Part shown: piece after piece, positions 35,446 to 44,349 of the stretch
Layout of the letters: each line of letters begins with the position of its first letter
Position numbering within the stretch: the first letter of the stretch is position 1
NCBI GenBank assembly: GCA_045658005.1
Contig: JAZOUD010000123.1
Location: 1-64,000, forward strand
Source of the DNA: UBA2862 sp045658005
GTDB lineage: Bacteria; Bacillota; Clostridia; Christensenellales; Aristaeellaceae
DNA length: 64,000 nt
Reading direction: 5' to 3'
The notes under the pieces: model-generated
Database searches by the model: none
The model's input: only the letters and a program-made list of their open reading frames with translations
What the model was told of the DNA's origin: nothing
Program-made: the position numbers and the translations under genes

Positions 35446-35508
35446 GAATGGGGAATGCAGAATGGGGAATGAATGGCTGTTATACCGGTCACTCATCATT
35501 CCCCATTC
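35446..35508. repeat. Repeat-rich pgk-tpiA spacer with long hairpin
   Basis: GAATGGGGAATG occurs twice in direct orientation (35446-35457 and 35460-35471), and its complement at 35497-35508. The second copy and the complement form a 13-bp perfect stem with a 23-nt loop holding ACCGGT. It sits in the transcribed gap between pgk and tpiA on the minus strand. It may be a processing or stability element or a small dispersed repeat. Confidence 0.65.
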
Positions 35509-35527
35509 CCAATTCCTATTTCAGCCT

Positions 35528-36718
<1,191 letters not shown>

Positions 36719-36800
36719 AGCGGTTCACTCCTTAATCATATTGATGAACTTATTCTAACACATCGGCGCAAAAAAATAAAGGGCATTTCACGATTTGACC

Positions 36801-36828
36801 TCTATAAAATTTGCGTTGATTGTGTCAA
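36801..36828 (-). promoter_or_regulatory. Candidate promoter of the glycolytic operon
   Basis: On the minus strand TTGACA (36828-36823), 16 bp, TATAGA (36806-36801). TTGCGCCGA is repeated nearby (around 36831-36839 and 36760-36770), which could be a regulatory site. Confidence 0.45.
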
Positions 36829-36875
36829 TTCGGCGCAAAAACAGCGGATAAGGCGGATTACTCTTAACGATGGTA

Positions 36876-36884
36876 TGGTATACT
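36876..36884 (+). promoter_or_regulatory. Extended -10 promoter of the ecf-truA operon
   Basis: TGGTATACT (36876-36884) resembles an extended -10 and lies 22 bp before the ecfA1 start; no good -35 is apparent. Confidence 0.4.
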
Positions 36885-36906
36885 GCTCCAAATTGGAGGC
36901 TTGCCC

Positions 36907-37740
36907 ATGAAAAAAACGATCATCGAAGCGAGGGACGTATGCTTTAAATACGAAGGCACGTCCACGCTGGCCGTGGATCACGTGACCCTTGACATCGCCG
37001 AGGGCGAGTTCCTGGCGATACTGGGCCGAAACGGCAGTGGAAAATCCACCTTCGCCAAGCTGCTGAACGCCCTGCAGTTGCCCACCGGGGGCAGCGTGAA
37101 GGTCAACGGCATCACGCCCGCCAACGAGGACGACTGCTACGAGGTCCGAAAGTCCTGCGGCATGGTCTTCCAGAATCCGGACAACCAGATCGTCACCACC
37201 ATCGTGGAAGAGGACTGCGCCTTCGGCCTTGAAAACCTGGGCACGCCGCCGCAGGAGATACGCGCCCGCGTCGACGAGGCGCTGCACAGCGTGGGCATGT
37301 CGGAATTCGCGCTGGCCTCCCCCTCCATGCTCTCCGGCGGGCAGAAGCAGCGGGTGGCCGTGGCCGGGGTGCTGGCCATGCGCCCGAGGATCATCGTGTT
37401 CGACGAATCCACCGCCATGCTCGATCCCATCGGCAGGCGGGATGTGTTTGCGCTGGCCCGCCGGCTGAACGTGGAGGAGGGCATCACCATCGTGTGGATC
37501 ACCCACTTTATGGAGGAAGCCGCCATGGCCGACCGGCTGGTCGTCATGGACGGCGGAAGGATCGCTCTGGAGGGCGAACCCCGGTCGGTTTTCACGCAAA
37601 CAGACCGCATTCTCGAGCTTGGGCTGGATGTGCCGGAGATGATGAAGCTGGCGCAGATGCTTCGGGAAAAGGGCGTCGAGCTGAGCGAGGGCATCATGAC
37701 GGTCAATGAAATGGCGGTGGAGCTATGCCGATTGAAGTAA
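36907..37740 (+). CDS. ecfA1: ECF transporter ATPase EcfA1
   Basis: One of the two ATPases of the energy-coupling factor module, which powers several vitamin/metal S-components. The 277-residue protein has Walker A GRNGSGKST (40-48), Q-loop MVFQNPDNQ, signature LSGGQKQ and Walker B IIVFDESTAMLDP. The DESTAMLD motif is typical of EcfA1. ATG 36907 is 7 nt after GGAGG; a TTG two codons upstream is less likely. The coding region overlaps ecfA2 by 16 nt. The ecfA1-ecfA2-ecfT-truA order is conserved in Bacillota. Confidence 0.94.
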   Translation: MKKTIIEARDVCFKYEGTSTLAVDHVTLDIAEGEFLAILGRNGSGKSTFAKLLNALQLPTGGSVKVNGITPANEDDCYEVRKSCGMVFQNPDNQIVTTIVEEDCAFGLENLGTPPQEIRARVDEALHSVGMSEFALASPSMLSGGQKQRVAVAGVLAMRPRIIVFDESTAMLDPIGRRDVFALARRLNVEEGITIVWITHFMEEAAMADRLVVMDGGRIALEGEPRSVFTQTDRILELGLDVPEMMKLAQMLREKGVELSEGIMTVNEMAVELCRLK

Positions 37741-38579
37741 AGAAGCTGACGCATGTCTACATGCCGGGAACGCCCTTCGAGGCCAAGGCGCTGAACGAAG
37801 TCAGCCTGAGCATCCGGGACGGGGAATTTGTGGGCATCATCGGCCACACCGGCAGCGGAAAGAGCACCCTCATCTCCCACCTCAACGGCCTTGAAAGGTC
37901 CGAGCCCGGCGTGGTCTTCGTCAACGGCATGGACCTGGGGGAAAAGGGCGCCGACCTGATCGCCATCCGCAGGACGGTCGGGCTGGTGTTCCAGTACCCC
38001 GAATACCAGCTGTTTGAGGAGACCGTGGCCAAGGACGTGGCCTTCGGGCCGACCAACCTGGGCCTCGACGCCGGGGAGATCAGCAAGCGGGTGGAGCTCG
38101 CCCTCAGGCAGGTCGGCCTGGACCCGGCGTCGGTGTCTGAGAAATCCCCCTTCGAGCTGTCCGGGGGCCAGAAGCGCCGCGTCGCCATCGCCGGCGTGCT
38201 GGCCATGCAGCCAGCCATACTGATACTGGACGAGCCCGCCGCCGGCCTCGATCCCACGGGGCGCAGGGAAATGTTTGGGCTGATTCGCGGCATACACGAA
38301 TCCGGCACCACCGTGGTGATGGTGTCCCACTCGATGGACGACGTGGGCCGCCTGTGCGACCGCCTGTTCGTGCTGAACCGGGGCGAGATCGCCTATACCG
38401 GCACGCCCGCCGAGGTGTTCGTCCACGAAAGCAAGCTCCACGCCATCGGCCTGGACGTGCCGGAGTGCGCCAAGCTGGCCAGGTGGCTGAGAGAGTCGGG
38501 CTTCGACATGCCCGAGGGCATCTATCGCACGGAGGATGTGTGCGCCGCCATCATCGGCAATCTGAGCGGAGGTAAGTGA
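37725..38579 (+). CDS. ecfA2: ECF transporter ATPase EcfA2
   Basis: The second ATPase of the ECF module. The 284-residue protein has Walker A GHTGSGKST, Q-loop LVFQYPEYQLFEETV, signature ELSGGQKRR and Walker B ILILDEPAAGLDP. The PEYQLFEETV stretch is typical of EcfA2. It pairs with EcfA1 and EcfT encoded on either side. The ECF S-component gene at 43.7 kb could be one of its clients. Confidence 0.94.
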   Translation: MPIEVKKLTHVYMPGTPFEAKALNEVSLSIRDGEFVGIIGHTGSGKSTLISHLNGLERSEPGVVFVNGMDLGEKGADLIAIRRTVGLVFQYPEYQLFEETVAKDVAFGPTNLGLDAGEISKRVELALRQVGLDPASVSEKSPFELSGGQKRRVAIAGVLAMQPAILILDEPAAGLDPTGRREMFGLIRGIHESGTTVVMVSHSMDDVGRLCDRLFVLNRGEIAYTGTPAEVFVHESKLHAIGLDVPECAKLARWLRESGFDMPEGIYRTEDVCAAIIGNLSGGK

Positions 38580-38585
38580 CGCCAA

Positions 38586-39395
38586 ATGCTGAAAAACATC
38601 ACGCTGGGCCAGTATTTCCCCGGCGATTCCTTCATCCACCGGCTCGACCCGCGCACAAAGCTGCTGGCGACCGTCGCCCTGATCGCCATCGTTTTCGTGG
38701 CGCAGGGCTTTTCGGGCTTTATACTGATCGCCGCCTTCGTCGTCGCCTGCGCGTTATCCACGGGCATCCACCTGAAGTTCCTGGTGCGCGGCCTGAAGCC
38801 GATCATGTTCATCATCATATTCACCTTCGTGCTGAACCTGCTCTTCCAGACCGAGGGCAAGGAGCTTGTGCACTGGGGCTTTATCCGCATCACCGACCAG
38901 GGCCTGCGCATGGCTTCCTTCATGGCGGTGCGCCTGATCCTACTGGTGGTCAGCAGCCAGCTGTTGACGCTGACCACCTCGCCCATCGCGCTGACGGACG
39001 GGCTGGAATCGCTGTTCAGGCCGCTGGAGGTCATCCACTTCCCTGCCCATGAGATCGCCATGATGATGTCCATCGCCCTGCGGTTCATCCCCACGCTGAT
39101 GGACGAGGCGGACAAGATCATGAAGGCCCAGAAGGCCCGCGGCGCGAACTTTGAAACCGGCAACCTGATCCAGCGGGCCAGGGCCATGGTGCCGCTGCTG
39201 GTGCCGCTGTTCGTGGGCGCGTTCCGGCGGGCCGAGGACCTGGCCCTGGCGATGGACGCCCGTTGCTATCGGGGCGGCGCGGGCCGCACCCGCATGAAGC
39301 AGCTGAAGTTCGGCGCCATCGACGCCATCGCCGCGCTGGCGGTGCTGCTGCTCCTGGCCGGGGTCATCGCGCTGAACAAATTGAACCTCTTTTAG
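38586..39395 (+). CDS. ecfT: ECF transporter transmembrane protein EcfT
   Basis: The 269-residue membrane scaffold that joins the ATPases to S-components. Several membrane spans are visible. FIHRLDPRTKLL near the N-terminus is the family signature. The two coupling-helix motifs are KARGANFE and the diverged MDARCYRGG, where the usual Ala-Arg-Gly is Ala-Arg-Cys. It starts 6 nt after ecfA2 and is followed by truA. Confidence 0.92.
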   Translation: MLKNITLGQYFPGDSFIHRLDPRTKLLATVALIAIVFVAQGFSGFILIAAFVVACALSTGIHLKFLVRGLKPIMFIIIFTFVLNLLFQTEGKELVHWGFIRITDQGLRMASFMAVRLILLVVSSQLLTLTTSPIALTDGLESLFRPLEVIHFPAHEIAMMMSIALRFIPTLMDEADKIMKAQKARGANFETGNLIQRARAMVPLLVPLFVGAFRRAEDLALAMDARCYRGGAGRTRMKQLKFGAIDAIAALAVLLLLAGVIALNKLNLF

Positions 39396-39403
39396 GTGTG
39401 AGC

Positions 39404-40189
39404 ATGCGCAGGATCCAGCTGACCGTCGAATACGACGGCACGAACTATGCCGGCTGGCAGCGCCAGAGCAACGCGCTTGCCGTGCAGCAGGTCATCGAAG
39501 AGGCGCTTGCCCGTCTGACGGGCGAGCGCGTCGTGCTTCACGGCGCGAGCCGCACCGACGCGGGGGTTCACGCCCTTGGGCAGTGCGCCCACTTCGACAC
39601 CGACAGCCGCATTCCCGGCGAGAAGTTCAGCTACGCAGTCAACACCATGCTGCCGCCGGACATCCGCGTCCGCCGCTCCCAGGACGCGCCGGAGGGCTTT
39701 CACGCCCGCTTTTCCGCCCGGGGCAAGCGCTATCGCTACCTGTTCTATGACGCCCCCCACGCCGGCGCGCTGAATCGGCTGACCCACGCCCACAGCATCT
39801 ATCCGCTGGACGATGAACGCATGCGCCAGGAAGCCCGGGCGCTGCTGGGCACCCACGATTTCACGGCCTTCGCCGCCAGTGGCTCCGTGGTCAGGAATAC
39901 CGTGCGCACCCTGTGGCGCGCCGACATCGCCCGCGACGGCAACGACGTCATGCTCATCGTCGAGGGCAACGGCTTTCTGTACAACATGGTCCGCATCATC
40001 GCCGGCACTTTGAGGGACATTGGCTCCGGAAAGCTGGAAAGCGGTGCGCTGGCGCGGGCCATAGACACCGGGAACCGACTGGATCTCGGCGTCACCGCCC
40101 CCGCCCACGGGCTTACGCTTATGGAGGTCTTCTACACGCTGCCCGACACCTGCGGCATACCCGTGCCGCCCAAGGAGGCTATGCCATGA
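39404..40189 (+). CDS. truA: tRNA pseudouridine(38-40) synthase
   Basis: Forms pseudouridine at positions 38-40 of the tRNA anticodon arm. The 261-residue protein has catalytic Asp52 in ASRTDAGVHA and the family motifs YDGTNYAGWQRQ and FLYNMVRIIAGTL. AGGTG at 39394-39398 precedes ATG 39404; longer in-frame readings overlap ecfT. It overlaps the next gene by 4 nt (ATGA). Confidence 0.95.
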   Translation: MRRIQLTVEYDGTNYAGWQRQSNALAVQQVIEEALARLTGERVVLHGASRTDAGVHALGQCAHFDTDSRIPGEKFSYAVNTMLPPDIRVRRSQDAPEGFHARFSARGKRYRYLFYDAPHAGALNRLTHAHSIYPLDDERMRQEARALLGTHDFTAFAASGSVVRNTVRTLWRADIARDGNDVMLIVEGNGFLYNMVRIIAGTLRDIGSGKLESGALARAIDTGNRLDLGVTAPAHGLTLMEVFYTLPDTCGIPVPPKEAMP

Positions 40190-40659
40190 CCGTGACCAAC
40201 GCCATGCGCCTGCTCACCCAGGCAGGAATACAATTTGAAACCGCCGAATATCCGGTGGATGAGAGCGACCTGAGCGGCGTCCACGCCGCCGCCATGATGG
40301 GGGTCGACGCGGACTGCGTCTTCAAGACGCTGGTGGTTCGCGGCGAGCGCAGGGGCGTGTGCGTGTTCGTCATCCCCGCGGCAGAGGAGCTGGACCTGAA
40401 AAAGTGCGCCGCTGCCATGGGCGACAAAAAGGTGGAAATGATCCATGTCAGGGAGCTTCTGGGCCTGACCGGCTATGTGCGCGGCGGCTGCTCCCCTATC
40501 GGCATGAAGAAGAAATACCCAACCTTTATCGACGAGATCGCCACGCTGTTTGACCGCATTTATGTCAGCGCGGGCCTGCGCGGCCAACAGCTCGTCATCG
40601 ATCCGGAGGACCTGCGGGCCTATACCGAAGCGACCTTTGCGGACCTGACCAAGAGGTGA
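40186..40659 (+). CDS. ybaK: Cys-tRNA(Pro) deacylase YbaK
   Basis: YbaK hydrolyses Cys-tRNAPro, clearing a ProRS mistake. The 157-residue protein has the YbaK/ProX fold landmarks: VFKTLVVRG, a Lys-rich KKCAAAMGDKKVEM segment, GYVRGGCSPIGMKKKYPTFID and a C-terminal GLRGQQLVIDPEDL. The start overlaps the truA stop as ATGA with AAGGAGG just upstream. The HAD gene follows after 4 nt. Confidence 0.93.
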   Translation: MTVTNAMRLLTQAGIQFETAEYPVDESDLSGVHAAAMMGVDADCVFKTLVVRGERRGVCVFVIPAAEELDLKKCAAAMGDKKVEMIHVRELLGLTGYVRGGCSPIGMKKKYPTFIDEIATLFDRIYVSAGLRGQQLVIDPEDLRAYTEATFADLTKR

Positions 40660-40663
40660 GCGC

Positions 40664-41332
40664 ATGCGAAGCTTTATATTCGACTTCAACGGCACGCTGT
40701 TTCGCGACACGGAATATCACCGCCTGGCATGGACGCAGTTCATGGCGGCGCACGGCATCGCCATCAGCGACGACGACTTCCGGCAGAAGATGAACGGGCC
40801 GGGCAACGACGTCATATTGCGCCGCTTCTTTGGAGAAGGCCCGTCGGAGGAGGCGATCAACGCCCTCTCCGAGGAGAAGGAGCGCATCTACCGGGCGATC
40901 GTGCTGGCGAACCCCGCCAGGCAGGCGCTGGCGCCCGGCGTCGTGGAGATGCTCGACATGCTCAGGGCCAGGCGGGTGCCCTGCTGCGTGGCCACGGCGT
41001 CGATCCGTGCCAATGTGGATTTCTATATGGAAGACCTGGGCCTGAAGCGCTGGTTTGACGACAGGCACATCTTCTACATGACCGGCGAGTTTCCGGGTAA
41101 GCCCGACCCGGCGATCTATCGGACGGCGATGCAGCGCCTCGGCTTCCGTCCCGAGGATACCCTTGTCGTCGAGGACTCCCTTCCCGGCATTCAGTCCGCG
41201 ACAAGCGCGGGCGTCGGCGGGGTCATCGTCATCGGCCAGACGGTTTCGCCCAAGGTTCTGGCCCATATGCCCGGGATCGTCGCGCATATCCAGGATTTTT
41301 TCGGCTTCGAACGCTTCCTGGAGGATCAATAA
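40664..41332 (+). CDS. HAD-family hydrolase, beta-phosphoglucomutase-like
   Basis: A 222-residue HAD subfamily IA protein with a helical cap. It has motif I FDFNGTLF (Asp7, Asn9), motif II around CVATASI, and motifs III/IV with GKPDPAIY and VVEDSLPGIQSA. The acid/base position of motif I, usually Asp (DxD), is Asn here. That change would weaken or redirect phosphatase chemistry. The substrate is unknown. It ends the ecf-truA-ybaK operon, and a terminator follows. Confidence 0.86.
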   Translation: MRSFIFDFNGTLFRDTEYHRLAWTQFMAAHGIAISDDDFRQKMNGPGNDVILRRFFGEGPSEEAINALSEEKERIYRAIVLANPARQALAPGVVEMLDMLRARRVPCCVATASIRANVDFYMEDLGLKRWFDDRHIFYMTGEFPGKPDPAIYRTAMQRLGFRPEDTLVVEDSLPGIQSATSAGVGGVIVIGQTVSPKVLAHMPGIVAHIQDFFGFERFLEDQ

Positions 41333-41354
41333 ATTAATATCACGTTAAACACCG

Positions 41355-41397
41355 CGGTTATTCCGCCCTATTTGGGTATGGAATAACCGGTTCTTTT
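41355..41397 (+). terminator. Terminator of the ecf-truA operon
   Basis: CGGTTATTCC (41355-41364) pairs with GGAATAACCG (41380-41389), with an inner CCC/GGG pairing, followed by TTCTTTT. Confidence 0.75.
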
Positions 41398-41514
41398 CCA
41401 ACGTATTGTCAATTTGCCATAACAATCGCGTCACTTTTTGGGATGCCTGACAGGATGGTACAATGATTTGCCTTCTTTTTGTGAAATCGCCCCATACACT
41501 TTTTGATCATATCC

Positions 41515-41523
41515 TGATATAAT
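41515..41523 (+). promoter_or_regulatory. Extended -10 promoter of the MsmK-type gene
   Basis: TGATATAAT (41515-41523) is a consensus extended -10, 36 bp before the start codon. Confidence 0.55.
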
Positions 41524-41559
41524 ACAAATACGGAATTTTATTTGAGGAGGTAGTTCCAT

Positions 41560-42681
41560 ATGGCCAGTTTGTCCCTTCGCGGCATTTATAAAATCTATGC
41601 CGGTGATGTCGTCGCGGTGAGCGATTTCAACCTGGAAATCGAAGATAAAGAGTTTATAATCCTGGTCGGGCCTTCCGGCTGCGGCAAATCCACCACCCTG
41701 CGCATGGTCGCCGGTCTGGAGGATATTTCAAAGGGTGAGTTGTATATCGACGACAAGCTGGTAAACCACATTCCCCCGAAGGATCGCGATATCGCGATGG
41801 TTTTCCAGAGCTACGCCCTGTACCCCCATATGACGGTTTACAACAACATGGCCTTCGGCCTGAAGCTGCGCAAGATGCCCAAGGCCGATATCGACCGCCG
41901 TGTCAAGGAAGCTGCCTCCATCCTGGGCATCGAGGCCCTGCTGAACCGCAAGCCCGCCGCTCTGTCCGGTGGTCAGCGTCAGCGTGTCGCCTTGGGCCGC
42001 GCCATCGTCCGTGAACCCAAGGTCTTCCTGATGGACGAGCCTCTGTCCAACCTGGACGCCAAGCTGCGCGTGCAGATGCGTTCCGAGATCACCAAGCTGC
42101 ACAAGCGCCTGCAGACCACCTTCATCTATGTTACCCACGACCAGACCGAGGCCATGACGATGGGCTCCCGCATCGTGGTCATGAAGGACGGCTTCATCCA
42201 GCAGGTGGACAGCCCCCAGAACCTGTACGACTATCCCGCCAACCTGTTCGTCGCCGGCTTCATCGGCATGCCCCAGATGAACATCTTCCGCGTGAAGCTG
42301 GAGAAGCGCGGTGACGGCGTCTATGCCACCTTCGGCACCAACTCCATCAAGGTGCCCGACGGCAAGGTCCAGCGCATGACCGGCGACTACATCGGCAAGG
42401 AAGTCTACATGGGCATTCGTCCCGAGAACATCTCTGACGACCCGGTGTTCACCTCCACCTATCCCGACGCCTGCATTGACGTCGACGTCGAGATCATCGA
42501 GCTGATGGGCTCTGAGACCTACCTCTATATGACCACCAGCGGCAAGGACGAGAACTTCATCGCCCGCGTCGATCCCCGTACCACCTCCCGCGGCGGCGAC
42601 AAGATCAAGGTGGGCTTCGATGTGAACCGCCTCCACTTCTTCGATGTGGAGACCGAAAAGACCATCCTGTCCCGCGACTGA
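41560..42681 (+). CDS. Carbohydrate ABC transporter ATPase, UgpC/MsmK type
   Basis: A 373-residue ATPase of the family that energises sugar importers. It has Walker A GPSGCGKST (37-45), Q-loop VFQSYALYPHMTV, signature LSGGQRQRVALGRA, Walker B VFLMDEPLSNLDAKLR, and a C-terminal regulatory domain with GIRPENI. No permease or binding-protein gene is nearby. In Bacillota such ATPases (MsmX/MsmK) are shared by several sugar importers, and this one is probably such a multipurpose ATPase. It has its own promoter, a strong AGGAGG site, and codon choice that looks like a highly expressed gene. Confidence 0.93.
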   Translation: MASLSLRGIYKIYAGDVVAVSDFNLEIEDKEFIILVGPSGCGKSTTLRMVAGLEDISKGELYIDDKLVNHIPPKDRDIAMVFQSYALYPHMTVYNNMAFGLKLRKMPKADIDRRVKEAASILGIEALLNRKPAALSGGQRQRVALGRAIVREPKVFLMDEPLSNLDAKLRVQMRSEITKLHKRLQTTFIYVTHDQTEAMTMGSRIVVMKDGFIQQVDSPQNLYDYPANLFVAGFIGMPQMNIFRVKLEKRGDGVYATFGTNSIKVPDGKVQRMTGDYIGKEVYMGIRPENISDDPVFTSTYPDACIDVDVEIIELMGSETYLYMTTSGKDENFIARVDPRTTSRGGDKIKVGFDVNRLHFFDVETEKTILSRD

Positions 42682-42702
42682 TCCTCAAATTTGTTCATAC
42701 AT

Positions 42703-42730
42703 CGCCCCTTCCCCACGTCGGGAAGGGGCG
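42703..42730 (+). terminator. GC-rich hairpin after the MsmK-type gene
   Basis: CGCCCCTTCCC (42703-42713) pairs with GGGAAGGGGCG (42720-42730) across 6 nt. The following TAATCAT is a poor T run, so termination may be partial. Confidence 0.6.
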
Positions 42731-42779
42731 TAATCATACGCTGGTTTGACGAGAAGGTTCCAGAAGGCGGTGATCGACC

Positions 42780-43139
42780 GTGCAGGATAAATTCGGCATC
42801 AATATGAAGCGGTACTGTCGGGCGCACGAGGCCATGCTGGCGTTCGTTCCCCCATCCCGGGAGGTGATGGCGCTGCACCTTGAAAAGCTGCGCTGGCTGC
42901 AGCACGAACGGCTGGTGCACCTTATCGTGCTGGTGATGACGGCCGTTGCCGAGCTGTTCACTGTCGATATGGCGGTGCTTCACCCGGAGACCAACCCCCT
43001 GGCCGCGATCGTCATGCTGGCATTGGCGGTGCTGCTGGCCTTCTACTTTGCCCACTACTTCTTCCTGGAAAACACGGTGCAGCACTGGTACAAGCTCGCG
43101 GACGAACTCAGGCAGAAGCTGATGACCGCGACGCAATAA
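42780..43139 (+). CDS. Small two-span membrane protein, unknown
   Basis: A 119-residue protein not recognised as any named family. Residues 1-40 are amphipathic and basic. Two membrane segments lie at about 44-64 and 73-95, and the C-terminus is a short charged helix. Translation appears to start at GTG 42780 with a GGCGGTGA site upstream. It stands alone between the MsmK-type gene and the tRNA cluster. Confidence 0.6.
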   Translation: MQDKFGINMKRYCRAHEAMLAFVPPSREVMALHLEKLRWLQHERLVHLIVLVMTAVAELFTVDMAVLHPETNPLAAIVMLALAVLLAFYFAHYFFLENTVQHWYKLADELRQKLMTATQ

Positions 43140-43217
43140 TTAATCTGGTGAGTGGACATTTTGCCGCTGTGCAGTGCGCGAACAAAGGTAAAATGTTGGT
43201 TTATTGCCATTGCGCTA

Positions 43218-43246
43218 TAGACAAATCCATCGAATGATGGTATAAT
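43218..43246 (+). promoter_or_regulatory. Strong promoter of the tRNA cluster
   Basis: TAGACA (43218-43223), 17 bp, TATAAT (43241-43246), with TGG in front of the -10 giving an extended element. It lies 45 bp before the first tRNA. Confidence 0.75.
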
Positions 43247-43290
43247 CTTAAATTGTCAGCGGGATGCTCCTCCTGCTTGCGTCTGAGGTT

Positions 43291-43367
<77 letters not shown>

Positions 43368-43372
43368 GTTAT

Positions 43373-43450
43373 GGTGGGTATAGCTCAGTTGGTTAGAGTG
43401 CCAGGTTGTGGCCCTGGAGGTCGTGGGTTCGAGCCCCACTACTCACCCCA
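43373..43450 (+). tRNA. tRNA-His (anticodon GTG)
   Basis: The acceptor GTGGGTA pairs with TACTCAC, and the anticodon loop TTGTGGC gives GTG. The extra G at 43373 can pair with C73 (43447), the histidine identity element. CCA is encoded at 43448-43450. Confidence 0.96.
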
Positions 43451-43477
43451 TTTTTTTGAATTGGTGCGGCGCTCTGA

Positions 43478-43552
43478 TGGGGCGTAGCCAAGCGGTAAGG
43501 CACGGGACTTTGACTCCCGCATTCGCAGGTTCGACCCCTGCCGCCCCAGCCA
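43478..43552 (+). tRNA. tRNA-Gln (anticodon TTG)
   Basis: A 75-nt cloverleaf. The acceptor TGGGGCG pairs with CGCCCCA, the anticodon loop CTTTGAC gives TTG, and CCA is encoded. Confidence 0.96.
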
Positions 43553-43556
43553 CTGC

Positions 43557-43632
43557 GACCCATTAGCTCAGTCGGTAGAGCACCTGACTTTTAATCAGGG
43601 TGTCCGGGGTTCGAATCCCCGATGGGTCACCA
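43557..43632 (+). tRNA. tRNA-Lys (anticodon TTT)
   Basis: A 76-nt cloverleaf. The acceptor GACCCAT pairs with ATGGGTC, the anticodon loop CTTTTAA gives TTT, and CCA is encoded. It is the last of four tRNAs in one transcript, with no rRNA gene attached. Confidence 0.96.
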
Positions 43633-43640
43633 TGTTATTT

Positions 43641-43668
43641 TAGGGCACTTCCTGCAGGAAGTGCCCTA
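43641..43668. terminator. 28-bp perfect palindrome after the tRNA cluster
   Basis: TAGGGCACTTCCTG is followed immediately by its own complement. The palindrome lies between tRNA-Lys (+) and the convergent ECF S-component gene (-) and probably ends both transcripts. T runs are weak. Confidence 0.6.
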
Positions 43669-43734
43669 TAATATGTTGAAAGCCCACAAAAATCTTTCAT
43701 TTGCCCGTGGCACTTCTTCTTGCCCCGGATATTA

Positions 43735-44259
43735 TTAGTGTACAACCCTGAAATACAGTTCTCTAAGCCGCAGTGGGTAGCAGACGACCATGGCAAATAC
43801 GGCTCCGAACCCTGCCTGCACAATTTCGAAGGGAAGCTTAATTAAGGAGTATTCCAGCGTAGAATAGACATAGGCCCTACCCAGTGTATAGCCAATAACC
43901 ATGATAAACGCACCGACAGTGACGCCGATACCAGATGCGAGTGTCTGTCGTTTTTGTAGAATCCTGTGGCTGATGAGACTTACGGCCACGGCCTGCAGGC
44001 CGTGCGTCACCAAGGAGACAAACATCGGCGCTGGATAGAAGAAGAAATCTCCCAGGAAGGAGCCAATACCGCCTACCACAAAAGCTGACACCGGATCCAA
44101 CAGTATTGCCGCGACATTGATGACCGTATCGCAGAAGTACAGGTGTCCACCGGGAACAGGTATGGAAAAGATGCTCAAGCTCAGTATGACTGTCATGGCC
44201 GTAAACATACCCGTTAGCGTCAGGCGAAGCGTTTGATTGCGTGTCATTGTACTGTTCAT
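43735..44259 (-). CDS. ECF transporter S-component
   Basis: A 174-residue integral membrane protein with about six spans, matching the PF07155-type ECF substrate-binding subunits. Typical features are PVPGGHLYFCDTVINVAAIL, a GGIGSFLGD segment and HGLQAVAVSL. It would dock onto EcfT-EcfA1-EcfA2 to import a small vitamin-like or precursor molecule; the ligand is unknown. It follows the mccB-mccA genes behind the cysteine attenuator, so a sulfur-containing or thiol-related substrate is an attractive inference. AGGAGG lies 8 nt before the ATG. Confidence 0.82.
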   Translation of the reverse strand: MNSTMTRNQTLRLTLTGMFTAMTVILSLSIFSIPVPGGHLYFCDTVINVAAILLDPVSAFVVGGIGSFLGDFFFYPAPMFVSLVTHGLQAVAVSLISHRILQKRQTLASGIGVTVGAFIMVIGYTLGRAYVYSTLEYSLIKLPFEIVQAGFGAVFAMVVCYPLRLRELYFRVVH

Positions 44260-44349
44260 AACGAATACCTCCTCTTAAGTATATTAAGTATATCTTTTAT
44301 AGCCACTCTCGTCCAATACCACCTTTCTATGTGCTTCTATTAACTTCAT

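Noticed and set aside
44260..44349. Riboswitch (for example preQ1 or TPP) before the ECF S-component
   Set aside because: The gap is short and contains only a TTAAGTATA direct repeat and a ribosome site; no aptamer motif is visible.
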